A DNA stretch of 64,000 bases. It comes from JAXMHQ01 sp046346665. Lineage in GTDB: Bacteria; Verrucomicrobiota; Verrucomicrobiia; Limisphaerales; JAXMHQ01. The notes beneath the pieces were generated by a model. The model saw only the letters and a list, made by a program, of their open reading frames with translations. It made no database searches and was not told the origin of the DNA. The translations under genes were made by a program, and so were the position numbers. Each line of letters starts with the position of its first letter. Position 1 is the first letter of the stretch. The stretch covers positions 65,355-129,354 of the forward strand of contig JAXMHQ010000008.1 of the NCBI GenBank assembly GCA_046346665.1. Reading direction: 5' to 3'. This document shows, piece after piece, positions 32,833 to 40,386 of the stretch.

Positions 32833-34254
32833 ATGCAATTCTTAATTCCTAACCGGCGCACCGGCTGGCCGATGCTGGCCGCAGCGGTATTCGTCGCGGC
32901 AATCGTCACCGGTTGCACAGGATTCGCCACGTCCGGCGAAAAAGCCGCCCGCAAACAGGCCGCCGCTTCCGCCCAAACTTACCGGCCCAACGGACGCAAA
33001 CCCGAACTTCCCAAACTGACCCCGGAGTCGAGCCTCAGCAATTTCCTCGAATTCGCGATGCTCAACCAGCCGAAGGTCGAAATCGCCTACAACGACTGGA
33101 TGGCTTCCATCGAGCGCATCACCCAGGCGCGCTCGCTGCCCGATCCGCAGTTCACCTACCAGATGGACATCCAGGACGTCGTCACCTCCATCATGCCAGG
33201 CGTGCTCGCAGCCATCCCATGGCCCGCCAAATTGAAGGCCGCCGCCTCGCAGGCCACCGCCGAAAGCCAGTCCCGCTTCTACGCGTTCCAATCCGCCGCG
33301 CTCCAGAACGCCTTCGAAGTCAAACGCGCGTATTACCAGCTCCACTATCTTTCGGACAAAATTCGAGTGAACCAGGATATGCTCAGCCTGCTGAACCGCC
33401 TGGAAGCCCTCGCCAGCGCCGAAAACCAGGCCGGCAAAGTCACCCTCCAGGACGTCCTCCGCGCCCAGATCGAACAGGGCCGCGTCCGCGTCGAGATCGC
33501 CAACCTCGAGGATTCCCGCTCTTCCCTCCTCGCCCAGTTCAAGGCCGCGCTCGGACTCGGCCCCGCCGATCCCGATCCGCCCGCGCCCGCTCGATTCGAT
33601 TCGACGCCCACCAACATCGACCTCGCCGCCGTGCTCGGCGCGGCGCTCGCCCAAAATACGCGGCTCAAATCTCTCGCGGCCGATGTGCAGGCCGCCGAAG
33701 CCGCCCTCATGATGGCCGAAAAATCCAAACTCCCGGACTTCTCGCTCGGCCTGATGGCCGATGCAAAAATGTCGCCCACCCTCTACCGCCCTCTCGGCAC
33801 CGTGAGCCTCCCCATCTGGCGCGACAAAATCGCCGCCCGGATCGCCGAAGCGCAGGCTGACAAAAAATCCGCCCAGGCCCGGCTTTCCGACGACCAGATT
33901 GCCCTCGCGGTCGACATTGCGGAACGCGCCTACGTGTATCGCGAATCGACCCGCAACCTGGGCCTGTTGAACGAAGAATTGCTCCCCAAGGCGCGACAAT
34001 CGTTCCAAATGGCACAATCCAGTTATTTGTCAGGCACAATGGATATTTTCAATTTCACTGACACCCAGCGCACCCTGCTGCGGTTCGAACTGGACCGCGT
34101 GGACGCGGAGTCGCAACGCGAAATCGTGCTCGCCGAGCTGTCCCTGATCGTCCAGGGCATGCCCCCGGCCGGCACGTCGATGGCCGGCGCCCGGCCCGCC
34201 TCGATGAACCGCTTGAATCCCGCCGCGAACCCCGCCCAGGCCGGCGGCATGTAG
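32833..34254 (+). CDS. CusC/TolC-family outer-membrane efflux lipoprotein
   Basis: 473 residues. The signal peptide ends in a lipobox (AAIVTGC, Cys28), so the protein is anchored to the outer membrane. Two TolC-type OEP repeats of about 190 residues follow, rich in long amphipathic helices (for example EVKRAYYQLHYLSDKIRV and DIAERAYVYRESTRNLGLL). This is the outer-membrane channel of a tripartite efflux pump whose adaptor starts 13 bp downstream. ATG 32833 is taken because it begins the signal peptide. No regulator of the CusRS type is adjacent. Confidence 0.9.
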   Translation: MQFLIPNRRTGWPMLAAAVFVAAIVTGCTGFATSGEKAARKQAAASAQTYRPNGRKPELPKLTPESSLSNFLEFAMLNQPKVEIAYNDWMASIERITQARSLPDPQFTYQMDIQDVVTSIMPGVLAAIPWPAKLKAAASQATAESQSRFYAFQSAALQNAFEVKRAYYQLHYLSDKIRVNQDMLSLLNRLEALASAENQAGKVTLQDVLRAQIEQGRVRVEIANLEDSRSSLLAQFKAALGLGPADPDPPAPARFDSTPTNIDLAAVLGAALAQNTRLKSLAADVQAAEAALMMAEKSKLPDFSLGLMADAKMSPTLYRPLGTVSLPIWRDKIAARIAEAQADKKSAQARLSDDQIALAVDIAERAYVYRESTRNLGLLNEELLPKARQSFQMAQSSYLSGTMDIFNFTDTQRTLLRFELDRVDAESQREIVLAELSLIVQGMPPAGTSMAGARPASMNRLNPAANPAQAGGM

Positions 34255-34267
34255 CCAGGAATCCTCC

Positions 34268-35848
34268 ATGAAACACCCATTACCCATCTGGCTCCTCGCG
34301 GCAATGTGGCTGCTCGCAGGTTGCAACCACCACACAACCGCCACCGCGGAAACCAAAACCCTCTACACCTGCGGCATGCACCCGCAGGTCGTCCAGGATC
34401 ACCCCGGTGATTGCCCGATCTGCGGCATGAAACTCACCCCACTTCGCTCCGCTGCAAGCGCAGGCCCCGAACAGACCGCCCCGGATTCGCAGCTGATCGC
34501 CCTCGACCCCGCCACCATCCAGACCATGGGCATCCGCACCGCCCTCGTCGAACGCGGCCCCCTCCGACGCATCATCCGCACCGTTGGCACCGTCGAATAC
34601 AACGAAACCGCCCTGGCCGATGTCACCACCAAGTTCAAAGGCTGGATCGAAAAACTCCATGTCAACGCCACCGGCCAGCTCGTCATGAAAGGCGACCCGC
34701 TCTTCGATATCTATTCCCCCGAACTTTACAGCGCCCAGGCGGAATACATCCTCGCCACCGACCCCGCCACCCGCGGCATCGCCTCCAGCGATTCCCTCCG
34801 CCAATCCGCACTTACCAAGCTCAAGTTCTTCGACATCTCCGATGCCCAGATTGCCGAGCTCGACAAAACTCGCCAGCCGCGCAAAAGCATGACGATCGTC
34901 GCGCCGCAGGACGGCTTCGCGGTTGAAAAGATGGCGGTCGCCGGCCAGATGGTCGACGCCGGCATGAAAATCTACCGCCTCGCCGACCTCGGCCTGGTGT
35001 GGGTCCAGGCCCAGATTTTCGAACAGGACGTTCCCTACCTGAAACTCGGCCAGGAAGCCACCGTCACGCTGCCTTACTGGAACGACCGTGAATTCCGCGG
35101 CCGCGTCACGTTCATCTACCCAAACGTCGACGAGAAGACCCGCACCCTGCTGGTCCGCATGGAATTTCACAACCCGGGCTATTTCCTGAAGCCGGGAATG
35201 TTCGCCACCGTCCGCATCGCCGCGCAACTCGATCCCTCCGCCGTCCTCGTACCCGCCTCCGCCATCCTCCGCAGCGGCGAAACCTCCACCGCCTTCGTCG
35301 CCCTCGACGGCGGACGCTTCGAGGCCCGCACAATCGGCCTCGGGCCGCTCGGCGAAAACGACGAATACCAGGCCCTCAGCGGACTTTCGCCCGGCGAACG
35401 CGTCGTCGTGTCCGGCCAGTTCATGCTCGATTCCGAAAGCCAGTTGCACGAAGCCATCCGCAAGATGCAGTCGCCCCGCCCTGCAGCTTCCACTTCCGGC
35501 CCGCCAACCCCAACGGTCCCGGCCCAATCTTTGTCCACGGACGACGTCCGCTACATCTGCCCCATGCCCGAACACATCTCGATCGAATACGATCACGCAG
35601 GCAACTGCCCGATCTGCGGCATGACCCTCGTGCCCGTGAACGCCGCCATGCTCCAGAAACTTCAGCCCGGCGGCAAGATTCTCTACTACACCTGCCCCAT
35701 GCCGGAACATGCCGACGTGCACTCGGACAAGCCCGGCAATTGCCCGAAATGCGGCATGACACTCATCCCGATTACCGCGGCACCAGCGCCGTCCCCTAAC
35801 CCTGCGGCGGGGCGAGACTCCGTCGAGCCCTTGAAACCAGATAATTGA
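34268..35848 (+). CDS. CusB-type periplasmic adaptor with three heavy-metal-binding domains
   Basis: 526 residues; lipobox at Cys19 (WLLAGC). A heavy-metal-binding domain with YTCGMHP and CPICGM motifs occupies residues 33-60, then the barrel-sandwich, lipoyl and membrane-proximal domains of an RND adaptor (about 75-395). Two further copies follow near the C-terminus (YICPMPEH with CPICGM, and YYTCPMPEH with CPKCGM). Each is a Cys/Met/His site for soft metals such as Cu(I) or Ag(I). The adaptor bridges CusC and CusA. AGGA lies upstream of the start at good spacing. The last residues (GRDSVEPLKPDN) are encoded by a dispersed repeat, so the tail is not family sequence. Confidence 0.9.
   Translation: MKHPLPIWLLAAMWLLAGCNHHTTATAETKTLYTCGMHPQVVQDHPGDCPICGMKLTPLRSAASAGPEQTAPDSQLIALDPATIQTMGIRTALVERGPLRRIIRTVGTVEYNETALADVTTKFKGWIEKLHVNATGQLVMKGDPLFDIYSPELYSAQAEYILATDPATRGIASSDSLRQSALTKLKFFDISDAQIAELDKTRQPRKSMTIVAPQDGFAVEKMAVAGQMVDAGMKIYRLADLGLVWVQAQIFEQDVPYLKLGQEATVTLPYWNDREFRGRVTFIYPNVDEKTRTLLVRMEFHNPGYFLKPGMFATVRIAAQLDPSAVLVPASAILRSGETSTAFVALDGGRFEARTIGLGPLGENDEYQALSGLSPGERVVVSGQFMLDSESQLHEAIRKMQSPRPAASTSGPPTPTVPAQSLSTDDVRYICPMPEHISIEYDHAGNCPICGMTLVPVNAAMLQKLQPGGKILYYTCPMPEHADVHSDKPGNCPKCGMTLIPITAAPAPSPNPAAGRDSVEPLKPDN
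35809..35831. repeat. GGGGCGAGACTCCGTCGAG dispersed element inside the 3' end of cusB
   Basis: Identical over 23 nt to the copy at 32223-32245. It is read in frame as Gly-Arg-Asp-Ser-Val-Glu-Pro near the end of the CusB-type protein, 17 bp before its stop codon. Confidence 0.85.
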
Positions 35849-35849
35849 A

Positions 35850-35928
35850 TTCCCACACAATTCGTGAACATTCGCGTCAATTCGCGTCCGGCCTCTATCC
35901 GTGTTCATCCATGTTCATCCGTGGTTGA
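35850..35928. repeat. Composite CGCGTCAATT/ATCCGTGG repeat unit upstream of cusA
   Basis: ATTCGCGTCAATTCGCGTC (35870-35888) is followed by CTCTATCCGTGTTCATCC and CATCCGTGGTTGATC, the same order as at 40258-40326. It fills nearly all of the 92-bp gap between cusB and cusA. Confidence 0.8.
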
Positions 35929-35940
35929 TCATTTTTGCCC

Positions 35941-38900
35941 ATGCTCAAAGGCATCATCGATTTCTCGCTGAAGAACAAATTCATCGTTCTTCTCGGCACG
36001 CTCGCGCTCGTGCTCGGCGGCAGCTTCGCCGTCAGGCACGTCCCGCTCGACGCCATCCCCGATCTCTCGGACGTCCAGGTGATCGTCTACACCGAGTGGC
36101 CCGGCCAGGCCCCCCAGATCGTCCAGGACCAGGTCACTTATCCGATCACCACCAAAATGCTGTCCGTCCCCAAAGCGAAGGTCGTCCGCGGCTATTCGTT
36201 CTACGGCTTCTCTTTCGTCTATGTGATCTTCGAGGACGGCACCGACCCTTACTGGGCCCGCAGCCGCGTCCTGGAATACCTCAGCGGCCTCGGCGGACGC
36301 CTCCCGCAAGGCGTCACGCCCAGCCTCGGACCCGATGCCACCGGGGTCGGCTGGGCGTTCATGTATTCCCTCAATTCCACCAACCACGACCTCGCCCAAC
36401 TCCGCTCGATGCAGGACTGGTATCTCCGCTACCAACTCGCGTCCGTGGAAGGCGTCTCCGAAGTCGCGTCGGTAGGCGGATTCGTCAAGCAATACCAGGT
36501 CACGGTCGATCCCGCCAAACTCCGAGCCTACAACCTGTCCATCCCCCAGGTCGCCATGGCCGTCAAACGCAGCAACGGCGAAGTCGGCGGACGCTCGCTC
36601 GAATGGTCGGAAAAGGAATTCATCCTCCGCGTGCGCGGCTACATCGAATCGCTCGACGACCTCCGCAAGGTCGCCGTCGGCGTCGGTGACAAAGGCGTCC
36701 CCCTCCTCCTCGGCCAGGTCGCCAACGTGGAGCTCGGGCCTGACATGCGCCGCGGCATCGCCGAATTGAACGGCGAAGGCGAAACGGTCGGCGGCATCAT
36801 CGTCGTCCGCTACGGCGCCAATGCCCGCCAGGTGATCCTCGACGTCAAGAAACGCCTCGACGAGGCCATGAAAGGCCTGCCGGCCGATGTGAAATACACC
36901 GTCGTCTACGACCGCAGCACGCTCATCACGCGCGCGGTCCGGACGCTCGAGGAAAAACTGATCGAGGAAAGCCTCGTGGTCGCCCTGGTCTGCTTCGCCT
37001 TCCTCATGCACCTCCGCAGCGCCCTCGTCGCCATCATCATCCTCCCCATCGCCGTCCTCGCGTCCTTCCTCGTCATGTTCGCCCAGGGCCTCAGCTCCAA
37101 CATCATGTCCCTCGGCGGCATCGCCATCGCCATCGGAGCCATGGTCGACGCCGTCATCATCATGATCGAAAACGCCCACAAACACCTCGAGCATGACCAG
37201 GGGCGCAAGCCCCACTGGGACATCATCCGCGACGCCGCCGTCGAAGTCGGCCCGACGCTCTTTTACTCGCTGCTGGTGATCACCGTGTCGTTCCTGCCCG
37301 TGTTCACCCTGCAGGCGCAGGAAGGACGCATGTTCAAGCCGCTGGCGTTCACCAAGACGTATTCCATGGCCGCCGCCGCCCTGCTCTCCCTCACGCTCGC
37401 CCCCGTGCTCATGGGCTTCTTCATCCGCGGCAAAATCCCGCGCGAAGAAAACAACCCCATCAACCGCTTCCTCATCTGGCTCTACCATCCCGTCGTCGAT
37501 TTCGTCATCCGCCGCCGCTGGGCCGTCATCGGCACCGCCGCCGCCATCGTGGCCTGGGTTTTCTTTCCCTGGAACAATCTTGTCAACCGAGTCCTCCCCG
37601 ACGGATCCGCGCGCGAATGGGCGTTGTCGGCCGGGAAATTCTTTCCCTGGCAGAACATCGGCTCCGAATTCATGCCGCCGCTTTACGAAGGCGACCTGCT
37701 CTACATGCCCACGACGTTCCCCGGCATCTCGCCCACCAAGGCCCGCGAGATTCTGCAGGTCACCGACCGTCTCATCCGCCGTTTTCCCGAAGTGGAACAG
37801 GTGTTCGGCAAAGTCGGCCGCGCCGAAACCGCCACCGACCCCGCCCCGTTCGACATGATCGAAACCACGATCATGCTCAAACCCGAGGAGCACTGGCCGG
37901 CGGTCGACATCCACGACGGCCACGGCCGCGTCACCGCCCACCGGCCGCGCACGCCGGACGAATTGATGGACGCGCTCAACGCCTCGGTGCAGATCCCCGG
38001 CCTGAACAACGCCTGGACGATGCCCATCAAAACCCGCATCGACATGCTCGCCACCGGTATCAAGACTCCCGTCGGCGTCAAGATCGCCGGGCCCAATCTC
38101 GCGGAACTGGAACGCATAGCGTCCGAGGTCGAAGTCGTCGTCAAATCCGTTCCCGGCACCCTCAGCGCGTTCGCGGAACGCACCATGGGCGGGAATTACA
38201 TCGAGTTCACCATCGACCGTGATGCGATCGCCCGATACGGACTCACGGTTGGCGACGTGCAGGAAACGCTGGAGGTCGCCCTCGGTGGCATGCCGCTGAC
38301 CACCACCGTCGAAGGCCTCGAACGCTACGATGTGACCCTCCGTTACAACCGCGATTTCCGGGAAAACCTCGAGGCGCTGCGCCAGATCGTTGTCCCCACC
38401 CTGACAGGCGCCCAGGTTCCCATTGGACAACTCGCCCGCATCGAGACTGTGCGCGCCCCCATGGGCATTAAAAGCGAAGGGGCCGTTCCAAACGCCTGGG
38501 TCTACGTCGACGTCAAGGGCGTCGACGTCGGCACCTACGTCCAACGCGCCATGCGCGCCGTGAACGATGCCGTCGCCGCCGGCACCATCCAACTCCCAAA
38601 CGGCTACACCATTCTCTGGAGCGGCCAGTACGAATACATGCAGCGCGCTGCACAACGCCTGATGGTGGTTGTCCCCCTCACATTGCTGATCATCGTCCTG
38701 ATCATCTACCTCAACACCCGCTCCGCGATCAAAACCGCCATCGTCCTTCTCGCGGTCCCGTTCTCACTCGTCGGGGCCATCGGCATCCTCGCCCTGCTTC
38801 ATTACAACCTCAGCGTCGCCGTCTGGGTCGGCATCATCGCCCTCGCCGGCCTCGACGCCGAAACCGGCGTGGTCATGCTGCTCTACCTCGACCTCGCTTA

Positions 38901-39204
38901 CGCCCGGTGGATCCGCGAAGGCAAAATGCGATCGATCGGCGATCTGCGCAACGCCATCTACCACGGCGCGGTGAAACGCGTCCGCCCCAAGGCCATGACG
39001 GCTTGCGTCATCATCGCCGGCCTTGCCCCCATACTCTGGAGCCACGGCACCGGCGCCGATGTCATGAAACGCATCGCCACCCCCATGATCGGCGGCGTGG
39101 TGACGTCCACCCTCATGGAACTGCTCGTTTATCCCGCGGTGTTTTACATCTGGCGCTCCCGCAAACTCGTGCCGAATCAGGACGACCGCAGCGCCGCGGC
39201 GTAA
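35941..39204 (+). CDS. CusA-type heavy-metal RND efflux pump
   Basis: 1087 residues, 12 membrane helices with two large periplasmic loops, the inner-membrane proton-driven pump of the CusCBA-like system. The HME-RND proton-relay helix is seen as GAMVDAVIIMIENAHKHLE. The segment GSEFMPPLYEGDLLYMPTTF with its Met residues matches the copper/silver (Cus) subgroup better than the cobalt-zinc-cadmium (Czc) subgroup. The second half shows GLDAETGVVMLLYLDLAY. ATG 35941 is preferred to the in-frame TTG two codons upstream. The 3' end overlaps the convergent superoxide dismutase gene by 28 bp. Confidence 0.94.
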   Translation: MLKGIIDFSLKNKFIVLLGTLALVLGGSFAVRHVPLDAIPDLSDVQVIVYTEWPGQAPQIVQDQVTYPITTKMLSVPKAKVVRGYSFYGFSFVYVIFEDGTDPYWARSRVLEYLSGLGGRLPQGVTPSLGPDATGVGWAFMYSLNSTNHDLAQLRSMQDWYLRYQLASVEGVSEVASVGGFVKQYQVTVDPAKLRAYNLSIPQVAMAVKRSNGEVGGRSLEWSEKEFILRVRGYIESLDDLRKVAVGVGDKGVPLLLGQVANVELGPDMRRGIAELNGEGETVGGIIVVRYGANARQVILDVKKRLDEAMKGLPADVKYTVVYDRSTLITRAVRTLEEKLIEESLVVALVCFAFLMHLRSALVAIIILPIAVLASFLVMFAQGLSSNIMSLGGIAIAIGAMVDAVIIMIENAHKHLEHDQGRKPHWDIIRDAAVEVGPTLFYSLLVITVSFLPVFTLQAQEGRMFKPLAFTKTYSMAAAALLSLTLAPVLMGFFIRGKIPREENNPINRFLIWLYHPVVDFVIRRRWAVIGTAAAIVAWVFFPWNNLVNRVLPDGSAREWALSAGKFFPWQNIGSEFMPPLYEGDLLYMPTTFPGISPTKAREILQVTDRLIRRFPEVEQVFGKVGRAETATDPAPFDMIETTIMLKPEEHWPAVDIHDGHGRVTAHRPRTPDELMDALNASVQIPGLNNAWTMPIKTRIDMLATGIKTPVGVKIAGPNLAELERIASEVEVVVKSVPGTLSAFAERTMGGNYIEFTIDRDAIARYGLTVGDVQETLEVALGGMPLTTTVEGLERYDVTLRYNRDFRENLEALRQIVVPTLTGAQVPIGQLARIETVRAPMGIKSEGAVPNAWVYVDVKGVDVGTYVQRAMRAVNDAVAAGTIQLPNGYTILWSGQYEYMQRAAQRLMVVVPLTLLIIVLIIYLNTRSAIKTAIVLLAVPFSLVGAIGILALLHYNLSVAVWVGIIALAGLDAETGVVMLLYLDLAYARWIREGKMRSIGDLRNAIYHGAVKRVRPKAMTACVIIAGLAPILWSHGTGADVMKRIATPMIGGVVTSTLMELLVYPAVFYIWRSRKLVPNQDDRSAAA

Positions 39205-39908
39205 CGATCGTTCACAAATTCCCAGTTGATCACGTGAAAAAACGCCGCCACATATTCGGGCCGGCGATTCTGGTATTTCAGGTAATACGCGTGTTCCCAG
39301 ACATCGATTCCGAGCAAAGGCTGCCGCCCCTGGCTGATCGGTGAATCCTGGTTGGCCGTCGACTCGACCGCCAGCCGCTTGTCCGGGCCCAAAACCAGCC
39401 ACGCCCAACCGCTCCCGAACTGGCCAAGCGCCGCCTTGGTCAGCGTGTCCTGGAACGAACCGAAACTCCCGAACCCCGCATCAATCGCCCGCGCCAGGTC
39501 CGGCCCCGGCTGTCCGCCGTCCTTGCGCAGCATCTGCCAGAACAAGGTGTGATTGTAATCGCCTCCGCCGTTGTTTCGAATCGCCGTCCGCACCTTCTCT
39601 GGAACCGCGTTCAAGTCTTTCACCAGCGCTTCCGGGGATTTTTTCGCCAGGTCCGGGTAATCCGCCACGGCCTTGTTCAGGTTCGCCACGTACGCAGCGT
39701 GATGCTTGTCGTGGTGGATTTCCATCGTCTTCGCGTCGATGTAAGGCTCGAGCGCGTCGAACGCGTACGGCAGCGGCGGAAGTTTAAACGGCCCGGAAGG
39801 CGCCGCCGCCGGTGCCGCCTGTCCATAAACGCGGTTGAGTGTGCCCAAAGCAGCCCAGCCCAGCGCTCCAAGCGCCGCCGTTTTCAATGCATGTCGTCGA
39901 GTCATCAT
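39177..39908 (-). CDS. Exported Fe/Mn superoxide dismutase
   Basis: 243 residues. The N-terminus is a Tat-type signal (MTRRHALKTAALGALG, twin Arg), so the enzyme is predicted to be exported folded with its metal. The metal ligands are seen as the first His in EIHHDKHH, His in DYNHTLFW, and Asp and His in GIDVWEHAYY. The second-sphere Gln is in ANQDSPI rather than before the YNH motif, which is the Mn-type pattern. It detoxifies periplasmic superoxide. Two adjacent ATGs (39908 and 39905) are possible starts. Its final codons overlap the end of the metal-efflux gene on the other strand, and both concern metal or oxidative stress. Confidence 0.93.
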   Translation of the reverse strand: MMTRRHALKTAALGALGWAALGTLNRVYGQAAPAAAPSGPFKLPPLPYAFDALEPYIDAKTMEIHHDKHHAAYVANLNKAVADYPDLAKKSPEALVKDLNAVPEKVRTAIRNNGGGDYNHTLFWQMLRKDGGQPGPDLARAIDAGFGSFGSFQDTLTKAALGQFGSGWAWLVLGPDKRLAVESTANQDSPISQGRQPLLGIDVWEHAYYLKYQNRRPEYVAAFFHVINWEFVNDRYAAALRSS

Positions 39909-40082
39909 AGTGGTTTCGATGCGTCGAGAGACTCCGCGCCCGCCTGCAACGACACACGCACGCGCGTGCGCGCCGGCCGGGCCACTCACAGACTCTCACA
40001 AGGGATTGCCCGACTCTAGAACCCATCTCTTAAATAGGCAAGGGGTGCGTTGCCAGGGCCGACGCATCTGGATTGCGGGTAG

Positions 40083-40103
40083 GGACGGCGCGCTGCGCCG
40101 TCC
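40083..40103. repeat. GGACGGCGC hairpin, second GGGACG-type element
   Basis: Perfect 9-bp arms (GGACGGCGC and GCGCCGTCC) with a 3-nt loop. A third GCGCCGTCCC lies about 45 bp further on. Related in sequence to the inverted repeat at 6305-6352. Confidence 0.6.
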
Positions 40104-40203
40104 GCGCCGCGTCCAGCGGCGCAACGTCGCAAAGGGCCTGCCATGCGCCGTCCCGCTTTCCGCCCGCTGATGCGCGGGCGGCGCGGATGGAAAGGAACAC
40201 GGG

Positions 40204-40326
40204 TTTGACGCGAATTGACGCGAATTCTCACGAATTAATTCGGAGAAAATTGGCGAAAATTCGCGTCAATTCGCGTCAAAGCCCTTCGCATCCGTGTCCA
40301 TCCGTGTCCATCCGTGGTTAATGCCC
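40204..40326. repeat. Long composite CGCGTCAATT/ATCCGTGG repeat with 23-bp inverted arms
   Basis: The arm at 40204-40226 (TTTGACGCGAATTGACGCGA plus ATT) is the exact reverse complement of 40258-40280, separated by 31 nt. Three CATCCGTG steps follow, ending in CATCCGTGGTTAATG. It is the most complete copy of this family in the window. Confidence 0.85.
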
Positions 40327-40386
40327 TTTGGTTCCTCAGCAAGCCGGCCTTGCTCGAGACTAACACATCCTCTAGCGTCCTCCGCG

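Larger units (their letters stand above)
39909..40386. other. 478-bp spacer between divergent sod and beta-helix genes
   Basis: No gene is seen. It holds a GCACGCGCGTGC palindrome (39958-39969), GC-rich inverted elements (40083-40103 and around 40150), and a long composite repeat (40204-40326). The region from 40021 to 40080 shows nothing I recognise. Confidence 0.75.

Noticed and set aside
35929..38655. 908-residue leftward frame opposite the CusA-type gene
   Set aside because: Shadow frame on the complement of a conserved RND pump; low-complexity acidic composition.
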